Positions 26,874-35,137 of a stretch of DNA of 64,000 bases are shown here, piece by piece. Position 1 is the stretch's first letter. Each line of letters starts with the position of its first letter. The stretch is taken from the NCBI RefSeq assembly GCF_900637295.1, contig NZ_LR134363.1:1-64000 (forward strand), in the 5' to 3' direction. A program made the translations under genes and the position numbers. The DNA is from Actinomyces slackii. Its GTDB lineage: Bacteria; Actinomycetota; Actinomycetes; Actinomycetales; Actinomycetaceae. A model generated the notes under the pieces. It did no database searches and had not been told where the DNA came from. It saw nothing but the letters and a program-made list of their open reading frames with translations.

Positions 26874-27968
26874 CTAGATCCAGGCGGCTGCCAGGAGCTC
26901 GTAGGAGCGGCGTCGAGCGGCGGCGTCGTGGGCGTGAGTGACCACGAGCACCTCATCGAGATCCCAGCGTGCGGCCAGGTCTCGCAGCCGATCGGCCACG
27001 GACTGCGGCTCCCCGACGAAGGACAGCGCCATGGCCGCCTCCACCGCCTCCTCTCGCCCGGGGGCCAGGGACCGCCAGGAATCCGGATCCGCCGCCGGAG
27101 GGTCCAGGGGGCCGGGGTGCCCGCCGATGATCCGGGCCGCGGCCGCCATCGCCGTGGTGAACAGGCCGCGGGCCTCCTCGGCATCGGGGGCCACCATGGC
27201 ATTGACCGCGGCCGCGATCCGGGGGCGGCCCTCGGCGCTGGTGGGGGCCTGGGCGTCGAAGACGGAGCGGTAGGTGGCGATGGCCGCCTCCGCCTGGGCA
27301 GGAGCGAAATGCGAGGCGACGGCGAAGGGCATCCCCAGGCTCCCGGCCACCCGGGCGCCGTTGACCGAGGAGCCCAGGACCCACGTCGTCGGCCCGGTGC
27401 CCTCTCCGGGGATGGCGCACACCCGCCGGGGCGTCGGCGTCCTGGCGGTCTCGACCTCGGAGCCGCCCACCAGCAGGGAGCCGGGCATCCCGCCATCGGG
27501 CTCCTGGGGCACCGCGCCCAGGTAGGCCAGGGTCTCCAGGATCTCCTCGGCGAAGGCACGGGGCTCGCCGCTGCGCCGCCTGAGGGCGGCGGCGGTCAGG
27601 CGGTCAGTGCCCGGGGCGCGCCCCAGGCCCAGGTCCACGCGCCCGGGATGGAGGGTGGCCAGGGTGCCCACCTGCTCGGCGATGACCAGGGGGGCGTGGT
27701 TGGGCAGCATGATCCCGCCCGAGGCCACGCCGATGCGCCGGGTGGAGGCCAGCACCTGCCCCATGAGCACGGTGGTGGCCGAGGCCAGGTAGGTGGTGGA
27801 GCCGTGATGCTCGGCCAGCCAGTAGCGGGTGTAGCCGGCTGCCTCAACCGCGCGGGCCAGGGCCACCATCTCATCCAGTGCGTCGGCGCGGGTGCGCCCG
27901 GCGCTGACCGGGACCATGTCCAGCACGGACAGGGCCGCACCACCGAGGGAGGCCTGGAGGGCAGTCAT
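26874..27968 (-). CDS. LLM-class flavin-dependent oxidoreductase (luciferase-like)
   Basis: A 364-residue TIM-barrel flavoenzyme of the bacterial luciferase-like superfamily, single-domain YhbW/alkanal-monooxygenase-like type. The opening LSVLDMVPVSAG, YTRYWLAEHHGS, the flavin-region SGGIMLPNHAPLVIAEQ and LHPGRVDLGLGRAPGTD are family hallmarks. Members use FMN or F420 to oxidise diverse small molecules, so the substrate is unknown. There is no good ribosome site; TACAGT lies seven bases before the ATG and could be a -10 box for a leaderless mRNA (weak inference). BioY is encoded upstream on the same strand. Confidence 0.9.
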   Translation of the reverse strand: MTALQASLGGAALSVLDMVPVSAGRTRADALDEMVALARAVEAAGYTRYWLAEHHGSTTYLASATTVLMGQVLASTRRIGVASGGIMLPNHAPLVIAEQVGTLATLHPGRVDLGLGRAPGTDRLTAAALRRRSGEPRAFAEEILETLAYLGAVPQEPDGGMPGSLLVGGSEVETARTPTPRRVCAIPGEGTGPTTWVLGSSVNGARVAGSLGMPFAVASHFAPAQAEAAIATYRSVFDAQAPTSAEGRPRIAAAVNAMVAPDAEEARGLFTTAMAAAARIIGGHPGPLDPPAADPDSWRSLAPGREEAVEAAMALSFVGEPQSVADRLRDLAARWDLDEVLVVTHAHDAAARRRSYELLAAAWI

Positions 27969-28046
27969 GACATCACTGTAGTGCCCGGCTGCCGCGATAG
28001 CGCGGCGGCCGGGCCGGTCGGTGCGGTCAGTGGCGGATCGCGCCCC

Positions 28047-28661
28047 TCAGCTCTGGGCGCGCAGGCTGCGCAGGGGCGCCAGGCCCGTCATCGCCAGGGA
28101 CTTCAGGGTGTCGCCCACCAGGAAGGGCAGCATCCCCAGAACCAGGGCGGTTGACCAGTCGACGCCGGTCGCCACCTTGAGCCAGATCAGTCCGGGGATG
28201 TAGACGGCCGCGGATGCGGCCAGCATGAGGCCGAGGGTGCGCGCGACGCTCGCAGCGTCCAGGCGCTGCCCCCGGCCCCAGGGGCGCGCCGCCAGGCCGG
28301 CGATGGCGGCGGCCGGCGCGTAGCCCAGCACGTAGCCGAATGAGGCCCCCACCCCCGCACTCCAGCCGGCCAGGACCGGGACGTTCGCGGCCGCCAGGCC
28401 CGCCAGGAGCAGGGCTGAGGCCGTACCGCGGCGCGAGCCCAGGGTGGCGCCCACGCCCAGGGCGGCGAAGGTTCCCAGGGTCACGGGCACGGGGGTGAAG
28501 GGAAGGGGGACGGCCAGCTGGCCGATCAGGACCAGGGCGGCGGTGCCGGCGAGGATGAGGCCGACCTCGCGAGCCACGGAGCGGGCGGGGCTCAGCGCTG
28601 CTGCGCGAGTGGAGACGGTGGCGCTGTCTGCGGCGGAGGAGGTGTGTCGCTTCGTCGTCAT
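28047..28661 (-). CDS. bioY: Biotin transporter S component BioY
   Basis: A 204-residue membrane protein with six helices. The diagnostic BioY segment GQLAVPLPFTPVPVTLGTFA, GATLGSRRG and the ASFGYVLGYAPAAAIAGL region are all present. It binds biotin with high affinity and normally works with the ECF ATPases and EcfT. No BioM or BioN gene adjoins it, so it must use a shared energising module elsewhere or act alone. The ~30 N-terminal residues before the first helix are Ser/Thr/Ala-rich. The 160 bases upstream, to the hydrolase gene end at 28822, show no recognisable BirA-type operator. Confidence 0.92.
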   Translation of the reverse strand: MTTKRHTSSAADSATVSTRAAALSPARSVAREVGLILAGTAALVLIGQLAVPLPFTPVPVTLGTFAALGVGATLGSRRGTASALLLAGLAAANVPVLAGWSAGVGASFGYVLGYAPAAAIAGLAARPWGRGQRLDAASVARTLGLMLAASAAVYIPGLIWLKVATGVDWSTALVLGMLPFLVGDTLKSLAMTGLAPLRSLRAQS

Positions 28662-28821
28662 GCCACAACTCTATGCGCACGGAGTCCTTGAGGTCACAGG
28701 GAGGCCTTCCGAGAAGCGCCAGGCCAGTTTGTGCGAATCCTACAAATCCTCGGTCATGGGGCGGCTCGCGCGCCGCCCTGGCCGCGGGATCGCGGGCGGG
28801 ATGGGCAGGGTGGGCGATCAC

Positions 28822-29865
28822 TCACACATGCGCGCCGATCCACGACAGCAGGTCGGCGGTGACCTCCTCGCGGTTGGTCTCGTTGAGCAGCTCGTGGCGG
28901 GCGCCGGGGTAGAGGGTCAGGGCCACCTCCCTAACTCCGGCGCGCCGGTAGGTCGTGGCCACGCGGCGCGCGCCCTTGCCCATGGCACCAACCGGGTCCT
29001 GGTCGCCGCAGGCCAGCAGGATCGGCAGTCCCCGGGGCGTGGCGGCGGCGTGCTCCGGGGCGCTCACCGAGGCGATGCCGGCCAGGATGTCGTGGAAGAA
29101 GCCCGCCGTGGAGACGAAGCCGCATCCCGGATCGGCGATGTAGCGGTCGACCTCCTCCTCATCGCGGGTCAGCCAGTCCACCTCGGTGCGGCTGGGGGCG
29201 AAGTGCCTGTTGTAGGGCTCGAAGGCCAGGGCGTGGAGCATGCGGGAGGGGTGGCGCTTGCCCCGCAGCCGGGACTGGGCCGAGGCCAGGGCCATGCCCG
29301 GCGCGGTCAGGGTTCCCAGGCCGGCGCCCACGCCCAGCAGGATCAGGCCGGCCAGCTCCTCGCCCCGGCGCGTGGCCAGGTCCCGGGCCAGGAAGGATCC
29401 CCAGGAATGCCCCATGAGGATGACGGGAACCCCCGGATAGGCCGCCTGGATGCGGTCCAGCAGCTGGGACATGTCCCCCAGAACCAGCTCCCAGCCGTCG
29501 GCCTCGGCCAGGAAGCCCTGACCGTCGGGAGCGGCCACGCTGGCGCCGTGGCCCCGGTGGTCGTCGGCGTGCACGGCGTATCCGGCGGCCACGGCTGCGG
29601 CCGCGAAGCGCCCGTAGCGGGCGGCGTGCTCGGCCATGCCGTGGGCGATCTGGATCACCGCGCGGGGGCGGCGAGCACCGGCCGGCGGCGCGCTCGGAGC
29701 GAGGGCAGCGCCCCCTGGGACCGGCTCGTCGGCATGGGCGGCTCGCCCCGCCTGATCGGGTGCGGCGGCCGGCAGGCCCAGGGGGGCGACGCCGTCGGGC
29801 ATCCAGGAGTGGATGGCCAGTCGCGCGCCATCCGGGGTGAGCATCTCGCTGGTCTGGCTGATCAT
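28822..29865 (-). CDS. Alpha/beta hydrolase, monoacylglycerol-lipase-like
   Basis: A 347-residue serine hydrolase. The oxyanion region QIAHGMAEHAARY, the nucleophile elbow GHSWGS and the C-terminal YPGARHELLNE with the catalytic His, plus GDQDPVG carrying the likely acid, are those of the serine aminopeptidase S33/monoacylglycerol lipase group. It probably cleaves monoglycerides or lysophospholipids (inference from family). The ATG at 29865 has an excellent AGGAGG site; a longer frame to 29940 overlaps the divergent NUDIX gene. About 35 extra Pro/Ala-rich residues interrupt the region near residue 25-60. Confidence 0.88.
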   Translation of the reverse strand: MISQTSEMLTPDGARLAIHSWMPDGVAPLGLPAAAPDQAGRAAHADEPVPGGAALAPSAPPAGARRPRAVIQIAHGMAEHAARYGRFAAAAVAAGYAVHADDHRGHGASVAAPDGQGFLAEADGWELVLGDMSQLLDRIQAAYPGVPVILMGHSWGSFLARDLATRRGEELAGLILLGVGAGLGTLTAPGMALASAQSRLRGKRHPSRMLHALAFEPYNRHFAPSRTEVDWLTRDEEEVDRYIADPGCGFVSTAGFFHDILAGIASVSAPEHAAATPRGLPILLACGDQDPVGAMGKGARRVATTYRRAGVREVALTLYPGARHELLNETNREEVTADLLSWIGAHV

Positions 29866-29938
29866 GGGACCTCCTGGCAGGAGGCTACCCGGCGCGCGGC
29901 GCGGGCGGGGAGCAGCGGCAGGCGCATAGTGTGGAGGC

Positions 29939-30481
29939 ATGCCCGCGCATACGCTCGCCCTGATCCCCGCCTCCTATGTCCTCCTGCTCGCCCCCACCCC
30001 GGGACCGGGCGCTCGCGCTCTGCTCCAGCTGCGCCAGGGCACGGGCTATATGGACGGGCATTGGGCCTGCGGCGCCGCCGGGCACGTCGATCCCGGCGAG
30101 AGCGCCCTGGAGACGGCGGTGCGCGAGGCCCGCGAGGAGATCGGGGTGGAGGCCGCCCTGGCGGATCTGGAGCCCCTGACCACGGTGCACCGCAGCAATG
30201 AGCCGGCAGGGGCGGCCCTGGAGCAGCGCGTGGACTTCTTCTTCGCCCTGCGCCGCTGGACCGGCGAGCCCATGATTCGCGAGCCCGCCAAGACCGCTGC
30301 CCTGGAGTGGTTCGACCTGGAGAGCCTGCCCAGCCCCATGCCGCCCCATGAGCGCCGGGTCCTGGAGCTGCTGGCCGCCAGCCTGGACGGGGCGAGCATG
30401 CCGGCGATCATCGACCTTGGTTTCCGTGCGCCGTCCCCGCGCCTTCCCCGCCGTCGAGGTAGACATTTTCCGCCGAGGTAG
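29939..30481 (+). CDS. NUDIX hydrolase
   Basis: A 180-residue pyrophosphohydrolase. The complete Nudix box GX5EX7REUXEEXGU is present from about residue 48 (GHVDPGES, then AREAREEIGV). It probably cleaves a nucleoside diphosphate derivative; the specific substrate cannot be told. The C-terminal nine residues (GRHFPPR and before) are encoded by the first arm of a dispersed palindrome, and the stop codon TAG at 30479-30481 is part of that repeat. The family fold ends earlier, so the tail is an add-on. Confidence 0.9.
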   Translation: MPAHTLALIPASYVLLLAPTPGPGARALLQLRQGTGYMDGHWACGAAGHVDPGESALETAVREAREEIGVEAALADLEPLTTVHRSNEPAGAALEQRVDFFFALRRWTGEPMIREPAKTAALEWFDLESLPSPMPPHERRVLELLAASLDGASMPAIIDLGFRAPSPRLPRRRGRHFPPR

Positions 30482-30524
30482 ACGGTGAATGCGTCGACCT
30501 CGGCGGAAAAGGTCTACTTCGGCG
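30452..30524. repeat. 73-bp palindromic repeat, copy 1 (terminator-like)
   Basis: Two 33-base arms (30452-30484 and 30492-30524) form a nearly perfect stem around a 7-base loop. Each arm holds two copies of the unit CGAGGTAGAC (or a one/two-base variant) separated by ATTTTCCGC. It overlaps the 3' ends of two convergent genes and provides the TAG stop of both (30479-30481 plus strand, 30514-30516 minus strand). A second copy lies at 38337-38409. Probably a bidirectional terminator and a mobile or REP-like family. Confidence 0.9.
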
Positions 30525-31512
30525 AGGGAGACGCCGACAGGCGCAGGCGGTTGCCCCAGGGGTCATCGACGAGCAGGCGGGCGCCGTCGTCATCGACGCC
30601 GACGCCGTGGGACCGCAGCCGCTCCCCCGCAACGGCCAGGTCGCGGGCGGTGGGCACGAGGATGTCGACGCTCCCCAGCCCGAGCCCCGGGGCCCGCAGG
30701 CCCGCGCCGCGGGAGTTCCACACGTTCATGGCCATATGGTGGTGGTAGCCGCCCGCCGAGACGAACAGGGCCGAGGAGCCCAACTCATGGGTGATCTCGA
30801 AGCCCAGGGCGTCGACGTAGAAGCGGCGGGCCTCCTCGACGTCGCCGACCTGGAGGTGGACGTGGCCCACCTGGCCGCGCACGGCGAGCGCGTCATCGGC
30901 GTCGACCTCCCGGCCGGCCGGGATACTCAGGGCCTGGCGCGCCTGGTCGATGGCGCCCCTGGTGGCCTCGGCGCCCAGGTGCTCGGCCAGGAAGGCGTTG
31001 GGGTCGATGCTCAGGGTGTCCATGCGCACGCGCCCGTCGATCCACTCCCAGGTCTGACGGGGGCGGTCCCAGTAGAGCTCGAGGCCGTTGCCCTCGGGGT
31101 CGTGGAAGTAGAAGGCCTGGGAGACCAGATGGTCCCCGGGGCCCTCGAAGAGCTCGGGGTGGCGCACCCACATGCGCACCAGGGAGGCCGCCAGCTCGGC
31201 GGGCGTGTCGAAGACGATGGCGGTGTGGAACAGGCCGGCGCTGCCGCGGGCGGAGGGCTCCAGTCCCGGGGCATCGACCAGGACGACGACGGGGCGGTCC
31301 CCCAGTCCCAGGATCGTGCGGCCGGGCTGGAGGGCCAGTGGGGTCAGGCCCACGCCGCGGACGTAGAAGTCCTCCAGCGCGCGGCGGTCCTTGACCAGGA
31401 GCTCGACGGCCCCCATGTGGGTGGCGTCGGCCAGACGAGTCTCTGGACCCGGGGCGCCGGTGGCGGAGCGATGGGCGGGACGCGTTCCGTTCTGGGCGGA
31501 TTGAGCAAGCAT
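30514..31512 (-). CDS. VOC-superfamily ring-cleavage/glyoxalase-like protein, two domains
   Basis: A 332-residue protein with two vicinal-oxygen-chelate modules: MGAVELLVKDRRALEDFYVR near residue 33 and VGHVHLQVGDVEEARRFYVD near residue 210. The layout resembles the CatE-type catechol-2,3-dioxygenases of Firmicutes, with metal-ligand candidates at the His of LFHTAIVF, GLELYWDRP and GGYHHHMAMN. It may cleave or sequester quinone/catechol compounds (inference). GAGGG lies before the ATG. A 16-bp palindrome directly upstream suggests control by a MarR-type thiol or quinone sensor. The C-terminus ends in a repeat-derived TAG stop. Confidence 0.85.
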   Translation of the reverse strand: MLAQSAQNGTRPAHRSATGAPGPETRLADATHMGAVELLVKDRRALEDFYVRGVGLTPLALQPGRTILGLGDRPVVVLVDAPGLEPSARGSAGLFHTAIVFDTPAELAASLVRMWVRHPELFEGPGDHLVSQAFYFHDPEGNGLELYWDRPRQTWEWIDGRVRMDTLSIDPNAFLAEHLGAEATRGAIDQARQALSIPAGREVDADDALAVRGQVGHVHLQVGDVEEARRFYVDALGFEITHELGSSALFVSAGGYHHHMAMNVWNSRGAGLRAPGLGLGSVDILVPTARDLAVAGERLRSHGVGVDDDGARLLVDDPWGNRLRLSASPSPK

Positions 31513-31526
31513 GGAACCCTCTTTCG

Positions 31527-31542
31527 TGTTGATCCTTCAACA
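31527..31542 (-). promoter_or_regulatory. Palindrome upstream of the VOC gene, candidate operator
   Basis: TGTTGATCCTTCAACA: perfect 6-base arms TGTTGA/TCAACA with a 4-base centre, ending 15 bases from the start codon. The form fits a MarR- or TetR-type dimer site. No regulator gene is adjacent. Confidence 0.4.
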
Positions 31543-31640
31543 ACAGAGGGTGGCGCGCCTTTCCGCTTCCGTCCGTGAGCCTGCGCACACCGTTGCTTAC
31601 CGTGCCGACCACCGCCGGCGGATCGGCGGGACGGACCGTG

Positions 31641-32627
31641 TCAGCCGGCCAGGAAGGCCTCGATGGCGGGCAGCTCGGCGCGGGCCTGGACCAGACCGGC
31701 CTCGAAGGCCGAGACGATCCGGTCGTAGCGCAGCTCGCCATTGGCGATGGTCATGCGCGCGGGGCGGAACAGGTAGGCGCGGCCCTGGCGCTGCATCGCC
31801 TCGAGCTCGGTCACGCTCCGGTTGTAGTTCTCCGCCCGCGCGATCACGCCGCGGGCCAGCTCCGGGTAGCGGCGGAAGAGCTGCTCGTAGGCCCGCGGCC
31901 GGCTCACCGGGGGCTTGATATAGCCCTCGGGCCGGGTCATGACCACCAGCATCCGCTCGTAGCCGTCCGCCATGGCGGCATCGATGGCGAACCCGCCCGT
32001 GGGTCCCACGGCCCCATCCATGTAGGGCACGCCGTCGATGTGAACCATCGGCATGAGCACCGGCATGGAGGAGGAGGCCCGCGCCCGGGGCAGCAGATGG
32101 GCCAGAGTGGGCATGTCCTCCAGGCCCCAGTAGACCTCCTCACCGGTGTCGCAGCGGAAGGCCCCGATGCGCACCGTCGAGGCGCTGGCCGCGAAGGTCG
32201 GCCAGTCGAAGGGCAGGGACTCATCCAGCGCGGAGGTGTGCTCGTAGATGTGCTCGGCGTTGAAGTAGCCCCGGCCCCTCAGGAAGCTTCCCCACCCCCC
32301 GGCCAGCGGGTCGGTGGTCAGGCCCAGGAAGGCCTCGCGGGCGCGCCAGGTGTCACGCGAGACGAAGTTGCAGGTGTGGGTGGCCCCTGCCGAGATCCCT
32401 CCCACCCAGGGGAAGGAGAGCCCCGCCTCCAGCATGACCCGCACCAGCGCGGCGGTGTAGGCGCCGCGCATCCCGCCTCCCTCGAAGACCAGGGCGACGT
32501 CGTCGGGCCCGTGGGTGATGGGGGCCGGCTCATGGGCGGGGTCGCTGGCCGGAACGCGCCGGGCCGGGGCGGGCGGGGACGCCGGGGACTCGGCGCGGTC
32601 AGGGGCGGGCTGGGGGTCACCGGACAT
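31641..32627 (-). CDS. Patatin-like phospholipase
   Basis: A 328-residue serine lipid hydrolase with a Ser-Asp dyad. The oxyanion loop FEGGGMRGAYTAALV, the nucleophile motif GGISAGATH (GxSxG) and the Asp motif YMDGAVGPTGGF are in order and correctly spaced. Bacterial relatives of the YjjU/RssA type are cytoplasmic or membrane-associated and release fatty acids from phospholipids; substrate not known. No signal peptide is seen. ATG 32627 is chosen; the open frame to 32684 overlaps the divergent oxidoreductase promoter. The N-terminal 35 residues are Pro/Ala-rich. Confidence 0.9.
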   Translation of the reverse strand: MSGDPQPAPDRAESPASPPAPARRVPASDPAHEPAPITHGPDDVALVFEGGGMRGAYTAALVRVMLEAGLSFPWVGGISAGATHTCNFVSRDTWRAREAFLGLTTDPLAGGWGSFLRGRGYFNAEHIYEHTSALDESLPFDWPTFAASASTVRIGAFRCDTGEEVYWGLEDMPTLAHLLPRARASSSMPVLMPMVHIDGVPYMDGAVGPTGGFAIDAAMADGYERMLVVMTRPEGYIKPPVSRPRAYEQLFRRYPELARGVIARAENYNRSVTELEAMQRQGRAYLFRPARMTIANGELRYDRIVSAFEAGLVQARAELPAIEAFLAG

Positions 32628-32724
32628 GCCAGCACCATATTCCCGTCTGCGCCGCTGGCATACGAACAGTCGCACCATGGACATCGCCTGTGGCCACCCG
32701 ACCCGCAGGCGTAGCGTGACAGCT

Positions 32725-33819
32725 ATGAGTACCCCATGGATTCTTCAGCCCATGACCATGCGCGGCATCACCGCGCGCAACCGCCTGTGGCTGCCGCCCA
32801 TGTGCATGTACTGCGTCGAGGCGGCCGATGGCGTCCCCACCGACTGGCACGCCGTCCACTACGCCACCCGCGCCCAGGGAGGCTTCGGCACGATCATCGT
32901 CGAGGCCACGGCCGTGACCCCCGAGGGGCGCCTGTCCCCCATGGACCTGGGCCTGTGGGAGGACGCCCAGGTCGAGGGGCACCGCCGGCTGGTCGAGGCC
33001 ATTCGCGCCGGCGGCTCGATCCCCGGCATCCAGCTGGGCCACGGCGGCCGCAAGTCCGGGACTCCCCCGATGCGGCCCAGGGTCCCCGGGGCCAGGCAGG
33101 GCACCCTGGAGGGCTGGGAGCTGTGGGCCCCCTCCCCCGTCGCCTTCCCTGGGCACGCCGTGCCCACTGAGCTCGACGTCGCCGGCATCGACCGCCTCGT
33201 GGAGGCCTTTGCCGCGGCCGCCCGCCGCGCCGTCGAGGCCGGCTATGAGGTCATCGAGCTCCACGGCGCCCACGGCTACCTCATCCATGAGTTCCTCTCG
33301 CCGCTGTCCAACCGGCGCGGTGACGGCTACGGGGGCGACGCCCAGGGCCGGCGCCGCTTCCCGTTGCGGGTCGTCGAGGCGGTGCGCGAGGCGATCGGTG
33401 AGGGCACGGTCCTGGACATCCGGCTGTCGGCCACCGACTGGGACGAGGCGGGGCTCAGCGGCCAGGAGACCGCCGAGTTCGCCCAGGAGCTGGTGGGCGC
33501 CGGCGTCGACGTCCTGCACATCTCCAGCGGCGGCAATGTTCCGGCGGACATCCCGGTGGGCCCCGGCTACCAGCTGGGCCTGGCCGCCCAGGTCAGGCAG
33601 GCGGTGGCCGGGGGCGCGCAGGTGGTGGGGGTCGGGCTCATCGAGGACGCCTCCCAGGCCGAGCAGGCCCTGGCCACCGGACAGGCCGACGCGATCGCCG
33701 TGGGCCGCGCCGCCCTGCGCGACCCCTACCTGCCGCTGCGCTGGGCGGCCGACCTGGGCGCCAAGGCCTGGGACGAGGCCCCCTGGCCCATCCAGTACTG
33801 GCGCGCCACCTGGCGGTAG
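32725..33819 (+). CDS. Old Yellow Enzyme family NADH:flavin oxidoreductase (YqjM-like)
   Basis: A 364-residue FMN-dependent ene-reductase with a TIM barrel. NRLWLPPMCMYC holds Cys27 and Cys30, at the place of the redox-sensing Cys26 of YqjM; LGHGGRKSG, the substrate-binding HGAHGYLIHEFLSPLSNRR and the C-terminal ADAIAVGRAALRDPYLPLR phosphate-binding segment are all typical. It reduces activated C=C bonds of enones or nitro compounds and is linked to oxidative or electrophile stress. It is divergent from the patatin gene (97-base gap). The 207 bases from its stop to the IS element contain no gene that I can see. Confidence 0.93.
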   Translation: MSTPWILQPMTMRGITARNRLWLPPMCMYCVEAADGVPTDWHAVHYATRAQGGFGTIIVEATAVTPEGRLSPMDLGLWEDAQVEGHRRLVEAIRAGGSIPGIQLGHGGRKSGTPPMRPRVPGARQGTLEGWELWAPSPVAFPGHAVPTELDVAGIDRLVEAFAAAARRAVEAGYEVIELHGAHGYLIHEFLSPLSNRRGDGYGGDAQGRRRFPLRVVEAVREAIGEGTVLDIRLSATDWDEAGLSGQETAEFAQELVGAGVDVLHISSGGNVPADIPVGPGYQLGLAAQVRQAVAGGAQVVGVGLIEDASQAEQALATGQADAIAVGRAALRDPYLPLRWAADLGAKAWDEAPWPIQYWRATWR

Positions 33820-34026
33820 GCGGGTCAGCGGGGCTCGCCCCTGCCCCGCGCCGCCCCAAAGACCGGCCCTGAGGACCCGCGGCGACCGTTGTGGAGGATA
33901 TTCGCCTTCCCAACCTTCCAGTAGCGAGAAGTAACTATGCGCTGACCTGCGATCCCGCAGGGACGACAGACTGCTCCCACGCTTAATCCCCTCCGAAACG
34001 GTCACCGACGGCCCAGTGGGGAGGGG

Positions 34027-34032
34027 CCTAGA
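34027..34032. repeat. Left target-site duplication CCTAGA of the IS element
   Basis: CCTAGA flanks the left inverted repeat and is identical to 35132-35137 on the right. The NCTAGN form is the known target of the IS481 type. Its CTA provides, on the minus strand, the TAG stop codon of the transposase. Confidence 0.9.
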
Positions 34033-35032
34033 TGTACTTCCCCGTGAGGTTGTGTACGCGTTGTGATGGGGTTTGGCCTCCGATGCCGGTGTGGGGTCGG
34101 TGGTGATTGTAGTGGTGGAGCCAGTCGTTGTAGGCGGCGGCTCGCTCGGCCTCGTTGGTGTAGGGCCTGGCGTAGGCCCACTCGGTGGCCAGGGTGCGGT
34201 TGAAGCGCTCGACCTTGCCGTTGGTCTGGGGGCGGTAGGGGCGGGTGTAGCGGTGCTTGATCCCGGTGTCCTGGAGCAGTTGGTTGAATGCTGCGGAGCG
34301 GTAGCAGGCACCGTTATCGGTCATCACGGCGCTGACACCCACCCCCAGGTCCGCGAAGAACGCGCTGGCGCGCCTCCAGAAGGCGGTTACGGTCTCCTTG
34401 CGCTCATCGTCGAGGATCTCGCAATACGCCACCCGGGAGTAGTCGTCCACGGCGTGGTGGAGGTAGCGGTAGCCGCGTGAGGGGCTGGCGCCCTTCCTGG
34501 CGGCGCGGTCGCGGGCCCGGCCTGAGGATTTGTCGGCCGCCGAGCCGCGCCCGTGGGCTCTCCACCCGCCTCCTTGTGGGATGCGGCCGAGCTTCTTGAT
34601 GTCGAGATGCACCAGCTGCCCGGGGCGCTTCTTCTCGTAGCGCGCCGGCGCCGGGCGGCGAACAGGCAGCCCGGTGGCCTGGTCGATGTGGGCCAGTAGG
34701 GGCATGCGGTAGCGCGACAGGACCCGCCCGACTGTGGAGCGGTGCAGATTCAGGTGATAGGCGATCCTGTGCTCTCCCCAGCGGCGCGTGAATCTCATAG
34801 CGATGATCCGCCGCTCGGTCTTGGAGGGCAGGCGCCCCGGCGAGGTGGAGGGTCGACTGGAGCGGTCGATCAGCGCCTCGCCGGCCCGGTAGCGATCGGC
34901 CCATCGCTTGACGGTGGCCGGGCTGACCTGTAGGCGCTCAGCGACTCGCCGCAGCGGCCAGCCCTCCTCGACGACCAGAACAGCGAGACGTCGACGCCCC
35001 TCAGGCGTCAAAGGCGAGTTAGCGTGGACCAT
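34028..35032 (-). CDS. IS481-family transposase
   Basis: A 334-residue DDE transposase. An N-terminal helix-turn-helix (WPLRRVAERLQVSPATVKRW) is followed by a second DNA-binding part and the rve catalytic core with the first Asp in LVHLDIKKLGRIP, the second in VSAVMTDNGACYRS and the Glu in NGKVERFNRTL. GGAGG lies before ATG 35032. The reading frame has no stop inside the element: the last codons run through the left terminal repeat and the stop TAG (34028-34030) comes from the target duplication. The frame is intact, so the element may be active. Confidence 0.95.
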   Translation of the reverse strand: MVHANSPLTPEGRRRLAVLVVEEGWPLRRVAERLQVSPATVKRWADRYRAGEALIDRSSRPSTSPGRLPSKTERRIIAMRFTRRWGEHRIAYHLNLHRSTVGRVLSRYRMPLLAHIDQATGLPVRRPAPARYEKKRPGQLVHLDIKKLGRIPQGGGWRAHGRGSAADKSSGRARDRAARKGASPSRGYRYLHHAVDDYSRVAYCEILDDERKETVTAFWRRASAFFADLGVGVSAVMTDNGACYRSAAFNQLLQDTGIKHRYTRPYRPQTNGKVERFNRTLATEWAYARPYTNEAERAAAYNDWLHHYNHHRPHTGIGGQTPSQRVHNLTGKYI

Positions 35033-35131
35033 GAGGGCCTCCGGTTCAGTGATGCGAGCATTGACAACCCACATCCTGCCGGAGGCCCTCACTCACCACC
35101 CACCCCGTTCACAACCTCCCAAGGAAGTACA
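34033..35131 (-). mobile_element. Complete IS481-family insertion sequence, 1099 bp
   Basis: The element is bounded by imperfect inverted repeats that start TGTACTTCC at both ends and continue with GAGGTTGTG and ACG (about 28 bases, five mismatches), and by a 6-bp CCTAGA duplication. It carries one transposase gene on the minus strand and no passenger. Both ends, the duplication and an intact transposase frame indicate a recent insertion. Confidence 0.95.
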
Positions 35132-35137
35132 CCTAGA
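35132..35137. repeat. Right target-site duplication CCTAGA
   Basis: Identical to 34027-34032. It contains the original TAG stop codon of the ychJ gene (35133-35135 on the minus strand), so the insertion left that gene intact. Confidence 0.9.

Noticed and set aside
34033-35131. Composite transposon carrying neighbouring genes
   Set aside because: There is a single IS copy with its own target duplication and no second copy in the window.
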